DNA of 64,000 nt, taken from positions 15,388,814-15,452,813 of the forward strand of contig JASKMD010000026.1 of assembly GCA_030144725.1 (NCBI GenBank), in the 5' to 3' direction. This DNA is from Haematococcus lacustris (Eukaryota > Chlorophyta > Chlorophyceae > Chlamydomonadales > Haematococcaceae). Below, piece by piece: positions 34,085-46,506 of the stretch. Numbering within the stretch: position 1 is the stretch's first letter; the number at the start of each line of letters is the position of its first letter. Under the pieces are notes generated by a model that ran no database searches, had not been told where the DNA came from, and saw only the letters and a list, made by a program, of their open reading frames with translations. Both the position numbers and the translations under genes were made by a program.

Positions 34085-35980
34085 TTAACATGGAACAACA
34101 TGTTTGATTGTGGGTAATCTCACTCAGCTACAATCACATTGAATCATCCTTTATCGTACCCATGATGACTACAAACCCCACCCCGGCGGCACTTTCCCTC
34201 TATACCATTGGGCACCTCATCAAAACTGACAGCTTAATGCTTTGAATGCTAACAACCTGTGTAAACTACTAGGGCATATGCATTGTTGCGGGCCCGGCCA
34301 TCAATACCTCGCTGGTACTCTGCTGCCCGGTGCAAACGCTGCCTGCTGTTGGGCTGCCGGTCATCGACCAGCTTGTAGCGCTGCTGGTAACCCTCGCCGA
34401 TGGGGGGCAGAGCCTCCAAGCCCTCATAGCCGCACAGCTCCAGGGGGCGTTGCATGCTCTCCCCAGCAGGGTGGAGGGTCCTGGGCTGGGGGAGGTGGGG
34501 GCTCCTGGGAAGAGGGAGCCTGGGCAAGGGGGAGGTGGGTGCTGGGCATGGGGAGCCTGGGCAGGGGGAGGGGGGTTGGGCACCACAGCAGGCCCCGCGC
34601 ATACTTCCCAAGCCTCTGGCTTTTGGCTGGGCGCACCAGCCGCTGGATGACCTGGCCTGCTGGGGGTGCCCAGTCTGCAGGGCCTAGGCCAGTCACGTGG
34701 CAGGTGCAGCTCACAAAGATGGGGGGCATGCACTAATGAGCTGACACAGCTGGTGCAGAACTCATCCACGATCACCAGCCTGTCAGGCCTGTTAAACGTG
34801 CCGGGCCTGCTAGGCTGCTCCACGCGAAACCCCTCCTTCACCCCCTTGGCCTTCCACCCACCCTGGCTGAAGCAGCCCGCTCCTGGTAACACCGCCACTC
34901 CATTCTCCCGGATGCAGTGCTGGCGTGACACCCACTTCATCCCCTCCACCACCTGCAGATCCGTTCCGTTCCGGTCAGGTCGACACGCTCCTGGGCATGA
35001 TGAAGCCCCAACCGCTGCAGGCGCCGCCGTGGCTTGAGGTACTCCTCCCACAGCGCGTCCCAGCTGGCCTTGAGGTCCAGGATGTGGGCATGGAGGCCGT
35101 CCAGAGTAGTGCCAGCCGGGGTGGCAGCTGCCAGCTGCTGCGGCTGTGGCTGGATGGCAGCTGACCATCGAAACCCAGCCAAGAGCCACGCCTGGGGCTC
35201 CTGCTGCTGCGTGATCTCACTGCCACCGCCCAGCCTCCCCCACAGCCCATCCGCCTCGCCCTGCGCGTGGCCGGCAGCCAGGGGCAGAGAGGGGGGCCAG
35301 GCGGGGTGGGGGGTGGGGCAGCGCAGTGGTGGTCCCCCGGCTGAACCCCCCCTCCACCACCCCAACTGCCTTGCCCCACCACTTGATGACGCGCTGCGGG
35401 TGCCGGTAGAACTCCTAGATGCTGGTGATGATCTTTGTTGCGTTTGCGTTGAGTGAATTGCCATCTCCTTGCACATGCTCCTCGTCCAGTTCCTGGAGCT
35501 TGGCAAGTAGCCAGGCATTGCCACCTCACCGGTCAGCAGCTTGATGCTGCAGTGGTGGGGGCCACGCATCATGTGCTCCAGCACACTGGCGGTGGTAAGG
35601 AGGCCCATGGCAGCCTTGATCCGTGCCAGCAGTTTGAGGTCCCAGATGCCCAGCTGCACTAGGGGGGGCAGCTGGGCTGGGGCGGCTGCAGCGCGGGGTG
35701 AGCTCCGTGTGGCACGGCTGTGGGTCCCACTGTCGCTCGTCACTGAGAGGTTACTGCCCATTGCCACTGGCACGTGCAGACACGGGAAAGCACAACACAC
35801 GCACAGCAACTTGAGCACGGAATCGCAATGTCTCGTGCAACACACTGCGTCACGTGCTCAGTTAACTTCAAGGGGCCTAGCCTTTCGTCAAGCTTTCCGG
35901 TTCACCGGCTGCACTATGTGCGGGGGAAGCGGAGCGCTTGCGTTTCTGTTTCGGGGACATCTCAGGGACTCAGCAACAGC
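34085..35980 (-). pseudogene. Fanzor-family element, deleted copy (F4)
   Basis: Minus strand. The ATG at 35,960 starts MSPKQKRKRSASPAHSAAG, the same nuclear-signal exon as at 10,839 and 58,240. Then come VQLGIWDLKLLARIKAAMGLL, TWDALW-type sequence (LKASWDALWEEYLKPRR, about 35,075-35,020), MKWVSRQHCIRENGVAV, an altered RuvC-II block VIVDEFCTSCVSS (about 34,749-34,785), and the C-terminal tail RQRLHRAAEYQRGIDGRA (to about 34,290). The RuvC-III block found at 61,475 is missing: a proline-rich linker runs straight into GESMQRPLELC. The stop codon is lost and several frameshifts occur. The 3' non-coding part (34,268-34,085) matches 61,710-61,919. Confidence 0.75.
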
Positions 35981-36593
35981 ACATCGTGGCAGGCCGGTCC
36001 GGTCTGCTGCAGTCCGGAAGCTGGCCGGGAAGCTATGGAGTAAAACCCGGCTGCAACGCGACCTTTTCTTTACGTCCGGGCGCGGTCGACGGCATGGGTC
36101 TGATAGCATGCTTCAATAAAGCAAGCAACTGGGCCCACGTATGGTAACAAGCGGCTTCCTATCGCGCCCTTCTCACCCACTTGCAGAGCCACACCGCACC
36201 AAGGGACCAAGCACCCACACCCAACAACGCTCAACCTGTGTAAACACCCAGGGCCTAGGCCTGCCTCGTCTGGTGCCAACTAGGCCGCCAACAGGCTGGG
36301 TGGCTGCCACATTAAATAGCACCTTGATTTAAAAACTTGTGTTGCAGGGCATGGGAAGACAAGGCATCGTGGTACGTCCAAAATGGGCGGGCAAGCAACA
36401 TTTCAAAATATGGCTGCATGCTCAGCTCCTGCACTGCATGACCGCTGGGAGTTCATGCCATGTGTTGCAGCCTCGTAGATAGCAAAATAATGGGTGAATC
36501 CCATGACAGGCAAGTGTGACAGAGTGACTAGGCATGCATCAAGCCAAGCATGCAGCACCAGGCTAACTACTGCCGCTCAACCACCCAACCGCC
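35981..36593. other. no gene recognised
   Basis: Between the decayed 5' end of F4 and the stop codon of the antiporter, which reads towards it. Presumably the antiporter 3' UTR plus remnants of F4. Confidence 0.35.
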
Positions 36594-39506
36594 TCACGCA
36601 TCTGTCGTCATCCCACGAGCTCCCACAGCAGCAAGCTCCGGGGCATCAGTCTCACTGCCTCCCTTACCTGCCCCTGAGGCGCCCCTCCCCCGGCTGATGT
36701 CATTCCCAACAGCACCATCAACAGCATCCAACTCCTGCAACGCCCTGCTGGTCACTTGGGCAGGTGCTGTGGCAGTGGCAGCAGCAGCCTCCGCTGCCCC
36801 TGTCGTTGAGGGGGACGAGGCTGTGCCAGCACTGCCCTGCAGGGCTGCAGTAGGGCCGTGTGTTGCTGTGGTGGTGGCGGCCACGCCTGCTGGTGAGGGT
36901 GCAGGGGAGGGGGAGGCAGCAGAGGTGGCCTGGGCTAGTGCTTTGGCGGCCTTAGCAGCAGCACGCGCTGATGCTGCCTGGTCCGCCAGCAGGGCTGCTG
37001 ACAGGATCTGCTGCTTCTGGGCATCCAACTGCAGAGGGAGCAGCAGGAGCAGCAGGAGCAGCAGGAGCAGCAGGAGCAGCAGGTGGGGAGGGGTGGAGCA
37101 GGAGAGCAGATGGAGGAGGAGGCTGTGTGGTGATAGCTACTGGATGGCAGTGAATGGCAGTAGAGGGCAGTAGACGGCACTAGAGGGCAATGGAGGGCAA
37201 TGGTGATGGTCACTAGGAGGCTGTGCGCTTGAGCAACCTGGCAAGGCCCCTAGCCTCCTGCTCCTGAGCCATGCATGCCACCCAGTCGGTGCTTCCTTCA
37301 CTGCCCGCTGCCCCGCTCACCTGGACCAGCCCTGCCACCTCCTCAGGCAAGCACTCCTCGTCAGAGTCGCAGTCAAGCTTGGCCAGCGCTGTGCCCACTA
37401 TTGTGGCTGAGGCTGGCTGCGGGCCGTTGGGCGCACCTGGTGCAGGCCACAAGGCAACAAGGCAACAGGGGCAGCCAGGAGCACAGTAACGTGGCGCAAG
37501 GATCAGGAACCAGGAGCGCAGACACCATGGCACAGCGGAGGACAGCTTGACACACATGCAAACACCCTCGTTGAACCAAATGCATGTCACAGCTGTGGGC
37601 AAATGTGCTATTATATTGATGGACTGCTGGTTGGGATCTGTAGCAAGGTAGGGGGAGAGAGAATCACCAATCTTGTATCATTTTGATCTGTGAGCCATGG
37701 GCTGGGACCAGATATTGATATAGGTCCCTGGGGCAGGTTTTGGCAGCCATTACCACCAGACTATATCATTATGGTACGACAAACATAACTACAGTTGCTA
37801 TTACAGTAGGGAGTGACAGCGGAATGGGACTGTTAGTTGGGCTGAGGGCACAGCCTCCTGACTACTCACCAGGTGCTGTGGATGCTGCAGCAGGCTCAAG
37901 CCCCAGCCAGCCCCCCTCCCTAGCTCCCCCCCCTCCTCTGCTGCTGCCCTGCCCCATCCCCGCCCCCTCGCCCACTGCGCCTGGGCCGGCATTAAGTCCT
38001 GGCTGTGGCTGCTGCCGCTGTCTTAAGTTTGCTGGCATGGCCTCCTTCATTGACGGCAGGGTGTCGGGCGGGGCAGGGGTGGAGGGCGGGGGGGCCAGGC
38101 CAGGCAGGCTGCCAGCCCCTTCCTCAGAGGGCTGAGCGCCAGGGGGTAAGGGGCTGCGCTGCCTCTCACGGCCCAGCAGCAGGACCGTGTCCGGCCCCTC
38201 GAGCACGCTGCTGCCATATCGGGCCAGCTGATCTGCCAGCATGCCAGTGCGCTCCGCCATCGCTGTCTCAATGGTGCGTTGAGCCTGCGGGCAGAGGGGA
38301 GCGCCAGAGGGGTGCATCCAGGGGCAGCAGCAGCAGCGGGTGAAGCCTGCTCCACTGCAGCTGCAGCAGCAGGCGCAGGAGGAGATTGGCAGCAGCAGGG
38401 GGAGAACAAGTTATATGCATCACCCTTTAACCTGGTATGGTGGTGGACCCACACTGTAGCTGGCCCCTCTACATCTCCTCACTGCTGCCAATCCTTTCAT
38501 CCTGGCACGGCCCCTGCCCTGCCCACCCTGCAGCTGGCCCTCTCCAAGCCCACAAATGACTGGATGGATGACTAGACAGCCTGACCTGGGACAGCTCTGA
38601 CACGGAGGCACCCATGCGGGCCAGGATCTCGCCTCCCATGGCCAGGCCCGCTGCTGTGGCGCTGATGATGCACTTGTCAGCCCCAGCCTCCTCAAGCTCT
38701 GCCGCGTCCCTGCATGCCTCACACCGTACACAAGTCACACAACATTGTGTCACACGCCCTGCATGTCACACCTCACATAACACAGTGACTCACTCTTGCC
38801 CCCCCTGGCAGCAATGTCACCAGGGGCAACACATTCTCAACCCCCCTATGCCTAAGAACGCCCTCCCACCACCTCCCCACCTGCACTACCTTCAACGCCT
38901 GCACCCTCCCCACCCACCCACACCCTATCTTTGCTTCCCCACCTCCCCACCTTCCTCTCCCACTCCCCACCCCTGCCTTCCTGCCCTTCTTACCCTCTTG
39001 CTTACACCCCTCCTGCTTGCACCCACCTGCCCTCATCATCCTCTGCCTGGCGCCAGCTGACCCTCACCCCTTCTTGTTCGCTCCTCACCCTGCCAGCACC
39101 CGCCTCCCCTCCCCCTCCTGTTCCTGACGCCAGCTGGCCCCTCCTCCCTGGCCTGGCATCCTGGTCCCTCTGAACCCCAGCCCCACCTCATGTCTGCCCC
39201 CATGGCGTACAGGGGCACTGTGGGGTAGGCCTGGCTCAGTGAGGCCACTGCCCTGTGCGCCGCCACCTTGTTGCTGGTCAGGCACACCGCCAGGGCCTGC
39301 GGCTGCTCTATGCCAGCCGCCTTGAGCACTGCGGGGCGGGAGCCGTCCCCGTAGACCACGTTGAAGCCAGCAGCGCGTGCCACCTGGCAGCATGAGAGCA
39401 GGCGGGCTGGTGAGGGAGGGCTGGGCAGGCTAGAGAAGATGATGGGCAGGTGGGGGCAGGCAGCCAAGGGCTGCACAGCACCAGGCGAGTGAGAGGGTGC
39501 ACGCGT

Positions 39507-39561
<55 letters not shown>

Positions 39562-42500
39562 CAAGGCTGCAGGCGCAAGCACGGGACGGGAGGTAGCAGT
39601 GTGAAGATGGTGGGCCAGCTGGCTGACCTGGCTGGAGGTGCTGGTCTTGACCGCTGCTGGTGTTGCTGGTGGAGGTTTGAAGACTGGTTGACTCTAGACT
39701 TGTAAGCCACACCCCTTTTCAGGTTTTGCAGGTCTGTCTTGATCATAAATGTAAAACCCTGCTAAGCTTTGTGCTTTGGCTACTGCTTTTTTACTATTGC
39801 GCTTGGTGGACTGCTCACTCTAACCCTAAGTAGGGTTCTCGATCACTGCAGGTACCCTGACCAGTCCCTTGCCTGGGGTCCAGGCGCATGCAGGAAGACC
39901 TGGAGCTGCTGCCTTGCAGGCTGTTGGGTGCTTGTTGGGATGCATGGGAAGGCAGGGTGCAGGGCAGCAGCAGCAGAGCAGCAAGGGGAGCCCTGTGAGG
40001 GGGCAGGAGAGGGGTGAAGGGTGGGTAGGCCAGCCTCACCTGCACTCGTATGGGGTCCAAGTCAAAGGCCACATAGTTGCGCACTGCATCATCCTTCAAG
40101 GAGGCCATTGGGGAGTCCAGCAGGGCAGCCAGCATCTGGCCATGAGGGCCAAAGCCACAGATCACCACCGGGGAGTGGATCTGAGGCGGCAGGGGCAGCA
40201 GGGGCACAGGAGGGGATGGCAGCGGCGGCAGGGGCAGTGTGGGACAGCTGTTGCGCTGCAGCAGCAGCAGGGGCGGTGGCAGCAGTGGCAGGGGCAGCAG
40301 CGCATGCAGGGGTGGTGGCAGCGGCGGCAGAGGGTGCAGCGGAGGCAACAAGGAGTCACTACCAGGCCATGCATAAAGCAGTACAAGGCGAAGCTGCGCC
40401 TGAACATACAGTAGCAAGATGTGTGGACAGACAGTTCAAAGTCCATCACACCAGTGTGACCCAGGCCCTGCCTTGTGTGAGTCATCATCCATGGAGCCCA
40501 TGGATCTCAGCGGCTTGGCCAGGCTCCCGCCCGCCACAGCACCTGGTGCAGCTGCGGGGGGTGCAAAGTTCTCCTCAACCCATGTGCCAGCCACCTGCAG
40601 GCCTCAGCAGGGCAGGCAGGCAGTGTACCAGATCCCCTAGCTGGCTGGACACCCTCCCCTCTTCCTACCCCTGATGCCCCTGGCCCCATACCCTCCCCTC
40701 TCCCCACCCCTGCTGCCCCTGCCCCATACCCTGCCCTCTCTCCCTGCCGCTCTCTCTACCCTCCCCTCTCCCTCTCCTCTCCTCCTGCCCATCTGGAGGA
40801 CAGGTCTTACAGTGCCTCAATAGCTCAGCCGGCTGGGCTACACAACAGTGCTGGACCCCACCTTGCCCAGCTCCGCCAGCCCAGGGGTGAGGGCCATGGA
40901 CAACACCACCACAATGATCAGCACCTGCGGTCAAGCCAGAACCCCGCAGCATTCACTGCAGCTGATCCTGATAGGTGAAGACGTGACTCATTCTGTCCAC
41001 CTCCATGCATTGCTCAAGGGCAGCACCAGCTGGGTGGGCAGCTGGTGAGGTAGGCACCAGGCAAAACAGCAAGGCATGTCACTTGTGCTTTGCCGATGCG
41101 GGCATCAACTGCAAAGCCAGCAGGCAACCAGAGTGCTGGTTTGTGCAAGGAAGGGCCATGAGGGGCCTTGGTGTGCTGTCCGCTAGTTGAGCTACACTTT
41201 ATGTGAGCACCACACATCCCACACATATCTCACACATATTTTACCACATGTCTCACACATGTCTCACCACATGTCTCACCACATGTCTCACTTCCACTTG
41301 ATCGAACCCAATAGTGTTTGAACAATGATCGCCTTCAGAACATGCTGCAGATTCGATTTAACTAGCAATCTCACAAAACGACCCCCACCAGCACGCTCCT
41401 CCTGCTCAACAGCTGTTTATCACCACCTTACCTGGTTCAGGTTCTCTGGCAACACGTTTAGGGAGTAAGCCAATGACAGCAGCACGAACGCAAACTCCCC
41501 GCCCTGCAGTACAACCAGAAGCAGCCACATCACCTCAATTCCGTCTGCATGTACCGCCTTGCCTGTTGACTTGATGCTGGCGTGGCAAACGGCAGCTCAT
41601 GCCACAGCAGCATGTGCATGAGCAGTGCTGCAGTGTGCCAACCAGGGGTCAGTGGTGGCACAGTGAGCTGGTCGCATTCTGCCTTGCCTGGGACAGGATG
41701 AAACCGGTGCGTATGGACTCAGCCCTGCTCAGCCCAAAGCTTGGCCCCAGGGCCGCGATCACCCCTGTCTTGATGGTAATGAGGCCTGCCAGGATCCACA
41801 AGATCACCTGCAGCAGCCCAGGGGCCGGCCAAGTAAGCAGCGGGCAAGTGGCAGGCGGGGCGCAGGCCGGCAGGCCGGCAAAAGGAGGGCCAGCCGGCAG
41901 GCTGGTGGGCTGGCAGGCAGGCAGGTTAGTGGGCGGGCCGGCGGCATCATCATCACCATGGCCAGCAAGGAGGGGACTTGCTGATGTTGCTTGCTCTTGG
42001 GAGGGGCCAGAGCAGGGGCCACAGCCCCTGCTGCTCTCACAGCCTTGCTCAAGTGCTCACTGTCCTGCAGCTGCCACCCAGCTGCTGACCACGTCCCCGG
42101 ACGGCTGCACTGCTGCTGCCGGCTAGAGGTCGGGCATGAGAGGGGCTCTTGCACCGCACCTGCCAGTTGGTGCGCAGGACGCCCATGTCCACGCTGCTCC
42201 CAGTGGTGACAAAGAACAGGCCCAGCAGCAGGCCACGGAAGGGCCGGATGTCGGCCTCCACCTGAGCATAGCACCAGGGCCTGGAGCAGTTCAGTCCAGT
42301 TTGAATTGCCACAGGTTAGTCAGTGGATGGCAGGCACAGTGCATGGCAGGCTCAGCGGGGTGTACGGGCAGTGTGGAGCGGAGCAGGCTGGCTGCACCTG
42401 CTGTAGGAGCATGAGGGGCAGTGCCAGCAGGTGGGTGCCAGCAGGTGGGTGCCAGCAGGTGGGTGCCAGCAGGTGGGTGCCAGCAGGGGATGCGAAAGGG

Positions 42501-45500
42501 GTTGGTCGGGTGCGTGTCAATGGGTGCAGTGCTGTGTCAGCCTGTTATGAGGGGAAGACCCAGGCTCCCCTCTTAGGTCTTCACCAGATGTTTAACACAC
42601 AGGCAGGTCAGGTCAAGTGAGGTTAGGTTCAGTATGATGGAGTCAGTGGTTTGGGCCTTGCCCGGCTCGAACCCCAATGACACCCAGCTACCCATGCTCC
42701 TCCTATCCACTTCCTGGCTTGTCAGCTTCTTCACATAACCCACAGATGCACCACATAAACAAAACCTTTTGGAAAGCACATGGCAGGGTCTGACACTGCC
42801 AGACAAGCTACCACAACCACAGTCCAGCCCAGCCTTCTTTCCTATGATGCCCCTGAGCCCCCTATGCTTCACCCATGCCCCTCAGCACCCGGCTTCACGC
42901 TGCACCCACCCACCTGCGTCTTGAAGTTGCTCTCGCTCAAGAGCACGCCGGCAGTGAACGCGCCCAGAGTGTCGCTAAAGCCCAGACTCTGTGTGGCCAG
43001 TGCTGCCCCTGCCACTGTCAGCAGGCACAGCCCCACAAAGGTCTCGCTGTTGTCACTCTGAGCCACCACCTCAAACACACGGCGCAGCAGCAGCCGCCCA
43101 CCCAGCAGCAGCAAGCCTAGGCTCGCTAGGGTTTTCATTGCTGTAGGGCCCAGGAGGGCAAGCAGGGTGCTGGCATCCCCGCTGGCTGCCACGGCTGCCA
43201 GGCCGTCAGCACCGGTGCCGGAGTTCTGGAGCTGCACTACGACCGGGAGCAGGACCAGGAAGGGGACCACAGCGATGTCCTGGGTCAGGTGGACAGGCAA
43301 GGAGGCAGGCAGGCAGGCAAGGAGAGAGTTGAGTGGCATGAAGTCTGGCTGCCAGGCTTGCATCACACCCTACATACCAGGCACGTGACGTGGAGCGTGG
43401 GCACCACCCTATCCTACCCACACCCTCTCCCACCCTGACTACAGAGCATGGGCCACGGTGATGGTAGGGCACCTGTACCTGTGGTCCGCTGTGGCCCTGT
43501 GCACCCACCCCCTGTCATTGTCAGTGCAATGACACTGTTTCACCATGTCACACTTGCTACTGGTGTTTCAGGCAAGGCGTGAGCAGCCAGGTGGAACCCT
43601 TGTGCCACCCAACCTTGCTTGCCTCTTGCCTGTATACCTTGGTAGTGTCTCCAATTCCCAACCAATTTCCAGCCAGTTTTCCATGCTTTGGGATACTGTG
43701 AAAGATGTGCAATTTCCTCGCGGGTCTTGCTTAAGGACTGTCTGATCCCCTTTAGCTGCCACTCTCAGGCATTGTGGCCCAACTTCGTCACATGCTGCTG
43801 CTGCTGCTGCTTTCAATCCCCGCAGCTATGCTCCTGTCATTTGTGGGCAGCTACTAGGCCGTGTGACCCTGTGTGTCTGGTGTGGTGTCAAACTGCCAGC
43901 ACCTCCACTGCTCGCCGCCCAGGGCGCCTGACCTGCAGCAGCAGGATGCCCAGCGTGGCAGACCCCACACGGGTGGGCATCTCGCCCCGCTCGTTCAGCA
44001 GCTGAAGCACAAAGGCTGAGCTGGACAAGGAAAGGGCGCCGCCGATGACCACAGCCTGGAGGAGATGCAGCAGGCGGAGGAGGGTGGGTCAGCAGTAGGG
44101 GAAGGGAGGAGGCAGCAGGAGGAGGGTCACGGGTCAGGAGGGGAGGAAGAAGGGAGGCAGCAAAGGAGGGACACGATGTGGGTGGCTGCTGACAGGCAAG
44201 CAGTGGGCATAGGGACCGGGCGTGGTCAGGGTGTTGTGTTTTGGCGTTTGGTAGGCCACCCTGTCCATTACCACTATAACCTAATCACATGCTCCAATGG
44301 ACACCTGCCCTCACTGCCTGGTGTTTGTCTAATGGTCCCTTTCCCACCCTTGACCCTGCGCCCTGCCCCACCACTGCTCCCAGCCCCTGACCCTGCTGTC
44401 CCTCCTGCACCCAGCCTGCTGCCCCTGGACCACACCTCGTCCACTGATCTGATGGACACCAGAGAGGGCGAGGCGTGTGCCAGGGCCTCCAGGATGCGGG
44501 TGCCTAGGCCCTGCCCCACTGGCAGGGCAAACGCGGAGAAGATGGCGGTGCAGGCTATCATCTGCAGCGTGCCCAGCCCGAACGCGTACTTGGCCAGCGC
44601 CTGCAGGGGCAGTGGGTACAGGGCATCAAGGGTGAATTCATGGGTGGCGGGTGCAGTGTGCGAGTGTTGCAGGCAGGAGTGAGAGGGGCACTCAAGTCAG
44701 CAGGGGCAGCGGGGAGTGGAGGGATGGCATCGGCAGGGGACAATGGCCAGCACGCCATGCAGGGAATAGCTATGCATGGACAAAGGCGCTTTAGCTGGTT
44801 TATCAGGGCCGGTCAACATGTGCGGCGCCGCATGCACGTAATGGACACTCCTTTTCCGCATGTGGCGTGGGTGAGCATGGTGGGTGCCTGCACCTGCACT
44901 GCCTGCAAGCTAACACTGCTGTCTGCCAGCTGTTGGCTGGGAGTGTGATGCCACACCTTAAGCCGGTCTAGCGATAACTCCAGGCCCATCTCAAAGAGCA
45001 AGAACAGGACGCCCAGCTCACTCAGGGCCTCCATGTCCTTAGGGTCACGAATCAGCCTGGTTTGAGCACCACGGAAGCAGCCACCGCAGCAGCCACCACC
45101 ATGACTTGAGTGCAGCCATGGCAAGCACAGCGGCAGGAATAGCAGCCACGAGAGTAGCTGGAGCAGCAACGGCATGATAAGTGCAAGCAGCACACCGCAG
45201 GTCGGGTAGGTGCCAGCTGCATGCGTCTGCTGTACTGAGCTGCAGCCAGCTTGCAGGTGAAATGCACCCAGGAGACATCAGCTGTGGTAAAGGCAATCTG
45301 CTCAGCTCATTTTGGTGCTGGGCTGTGGCAACCTGGGCACATACCCGAGCTGCTGCAGCATTACACCCGAGAAGAGGAAGCCCAGCACCGGTGAGAGCTT
45401 TAGCTTCTTGAAGAGCGGCACAACCACCACAGTGGAGCCAAGAAATGTAAGTATGTCTGCAGCCACCCACACATGAGAGGCAAGAGTATGGAAGCTGAAT

Positions 45501-45800
45501 GGGTCTACTACCTGGCTTTTCCACACCAGGTGGATAGGAAGCCCCAGCAGCCTCACCAAAGCCAAGAGGCAGAATGGCCGCTCCAGAGGAACGCACACGC
45601 TGGGGCTCGCCGCGTTGTACTCTCCGGGACTGCGGCACTGGGCACGGCACTAACCCAGTTCTCCGGGTGTGTGTGGTGGGGAGATGTGGTCGGATGGAAG
45701 CGATGCCAGGACGGACGCAATTGCAAGCTGGGCCATTGCTGAGCTGCACCCTTCTCTTGCCAGTGCTCGGGTTTATAGCCGCTGAGCCTGCTTTCATCAT
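36594..45800 (-). CDS. KEA: KEA-type K+/H+ antiporter with KTN domain
   Basis: KEA proteins (CPA2 family) exchange K+ for H+ across plastid membranes. Seventeen exons join in phase: 45,512-45,800, 45,345-45,456, 44,957-45,056, 44,436-44,600, 43,933-44,055, 42,914-43,279, 42,160-42,261, 41,688-41,807, 41,432-41,503, 40,862-40,924, 40,472-40,594, 40,040-40,180, 39,187-39,383, 38,586-38,709, 37,870-38,284, 37,321-37,436 and 36,594-37,028, about 1,020 residues. The N-terminus looks like a transit peptide. Transport-domain marks: SPVLGFLFSGV, LFEMGLELSLDRLK, SSSAFVLQLLNERGE, GFSDTLGAFTAGVLLSE, LGLFFVTTGSSVDM, LSQGGEFAFVLLSL. The KTN (Rossmann) domain has VVICGFGPHGQ and GFNVVYGDGSRP. The C-terminus is Ala/Pro-rich and low-complexity. 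Presence of KTN groups it with KEA1-3. The intron after 41,688 starts GC, and that after 40,472 may too. Confidence 0.9.
37031..37081. repeat. 9-bp CAGCAGGAG tandem
   Basis: About five units in the last intron of the KEA gene. Confidence 0.85.
39509..39562. repeat. (GGCA)n microsatellite
   Basis: About thirteen GGCA units in an intron of the KEA gene. Confidence 0.92.
42421..42487. repeat. 14-bp tandem repeat
   Basis: Four to five units of GTGGGTGCCAGCAG in a KEA intron. Confidence 0.9.
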
Positions 45801-46033
45801 TGCGCCCTCCTGACTTGCGTCAAGATATTGCTATTCTCGCCAGGTGGCTCTACGCCAGTGGTGGCAGTCGGAGAGCATCCCTGCACGTAGACCACGGCCT
45901 GCTGAGTCACTTTGTGGATAGCAGGCTATGGGTCGTTGGGCTACTAATGTAAACAGTTGCGGGAGCACATTTGGTCGGGGCAAGGGGGCCACGGGATGAA
46001 GCATGGGCGTTGCGATTACATGTTTGAACTTTA
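45801..46033. promoter_or_regulatory. upstream region of the KEA gene
   Basis: Only about 230 bp lie between the KEA start and the DDE transposon, so either the promoter is compact or the transposon interrupts it. A 5' UTR beyond 46,033 would contain transposon sequence. Confidence 0.35.
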
Positions 46034-46183
46034 GGTCACCCCGGCCATTGGCCATGCCAATCCGCGACAGGCCTGCCGCTCGCACCACGCCCTAGTGGAG
46101 GGTAGCGAAGGCTATCGCGGTAACTCACGCGCGCTAAAACTCGCGTTTTGCACTGAAGCCTTGTCCCAGTACACCGCCCGCCA
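46034..46183 (+). repeat. left terminal inverted repeat
   Basis: 150 bp, the exact reverse complement of 48,328-48,477. Confidence 0.95.
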
Positions 46184-46506
46184 CCAGGTCGAAAACTGAG
46201 ATAGCACAAACAAGCAGCGACCCACTTACAAGAGAAGGGTGGCGAGGCACTCCGTGGCGTCCGTAGCAAAGTTCGCACCATGGAGGCAGCTCGCAGTACT
46301 GCGGAGTAGGCTATCGCAGTGCGCCATGCTACCGAGCCATGTCATTACACCACGAGACTGAGTCACGCCACGCTTAGCTGAAGTTGTGCAAGTTGGGTGC
46401 ATGGCACTGTTAATTTTTTTGCTATTGGCTCAATCGGCTTTATTCGCTCAGTTCGTACTATTCTGGCTCAGTTGGTGCTGCTGGTTTCAATCGAAAGTGC
46501 TTGGCC

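Noticed and set aside
40472..40594. Definite GC donor after the KEA linker exon
   Set aside because: Another in-phase GT donor is possible within this poorly conserved linker, so I list it only as likely.
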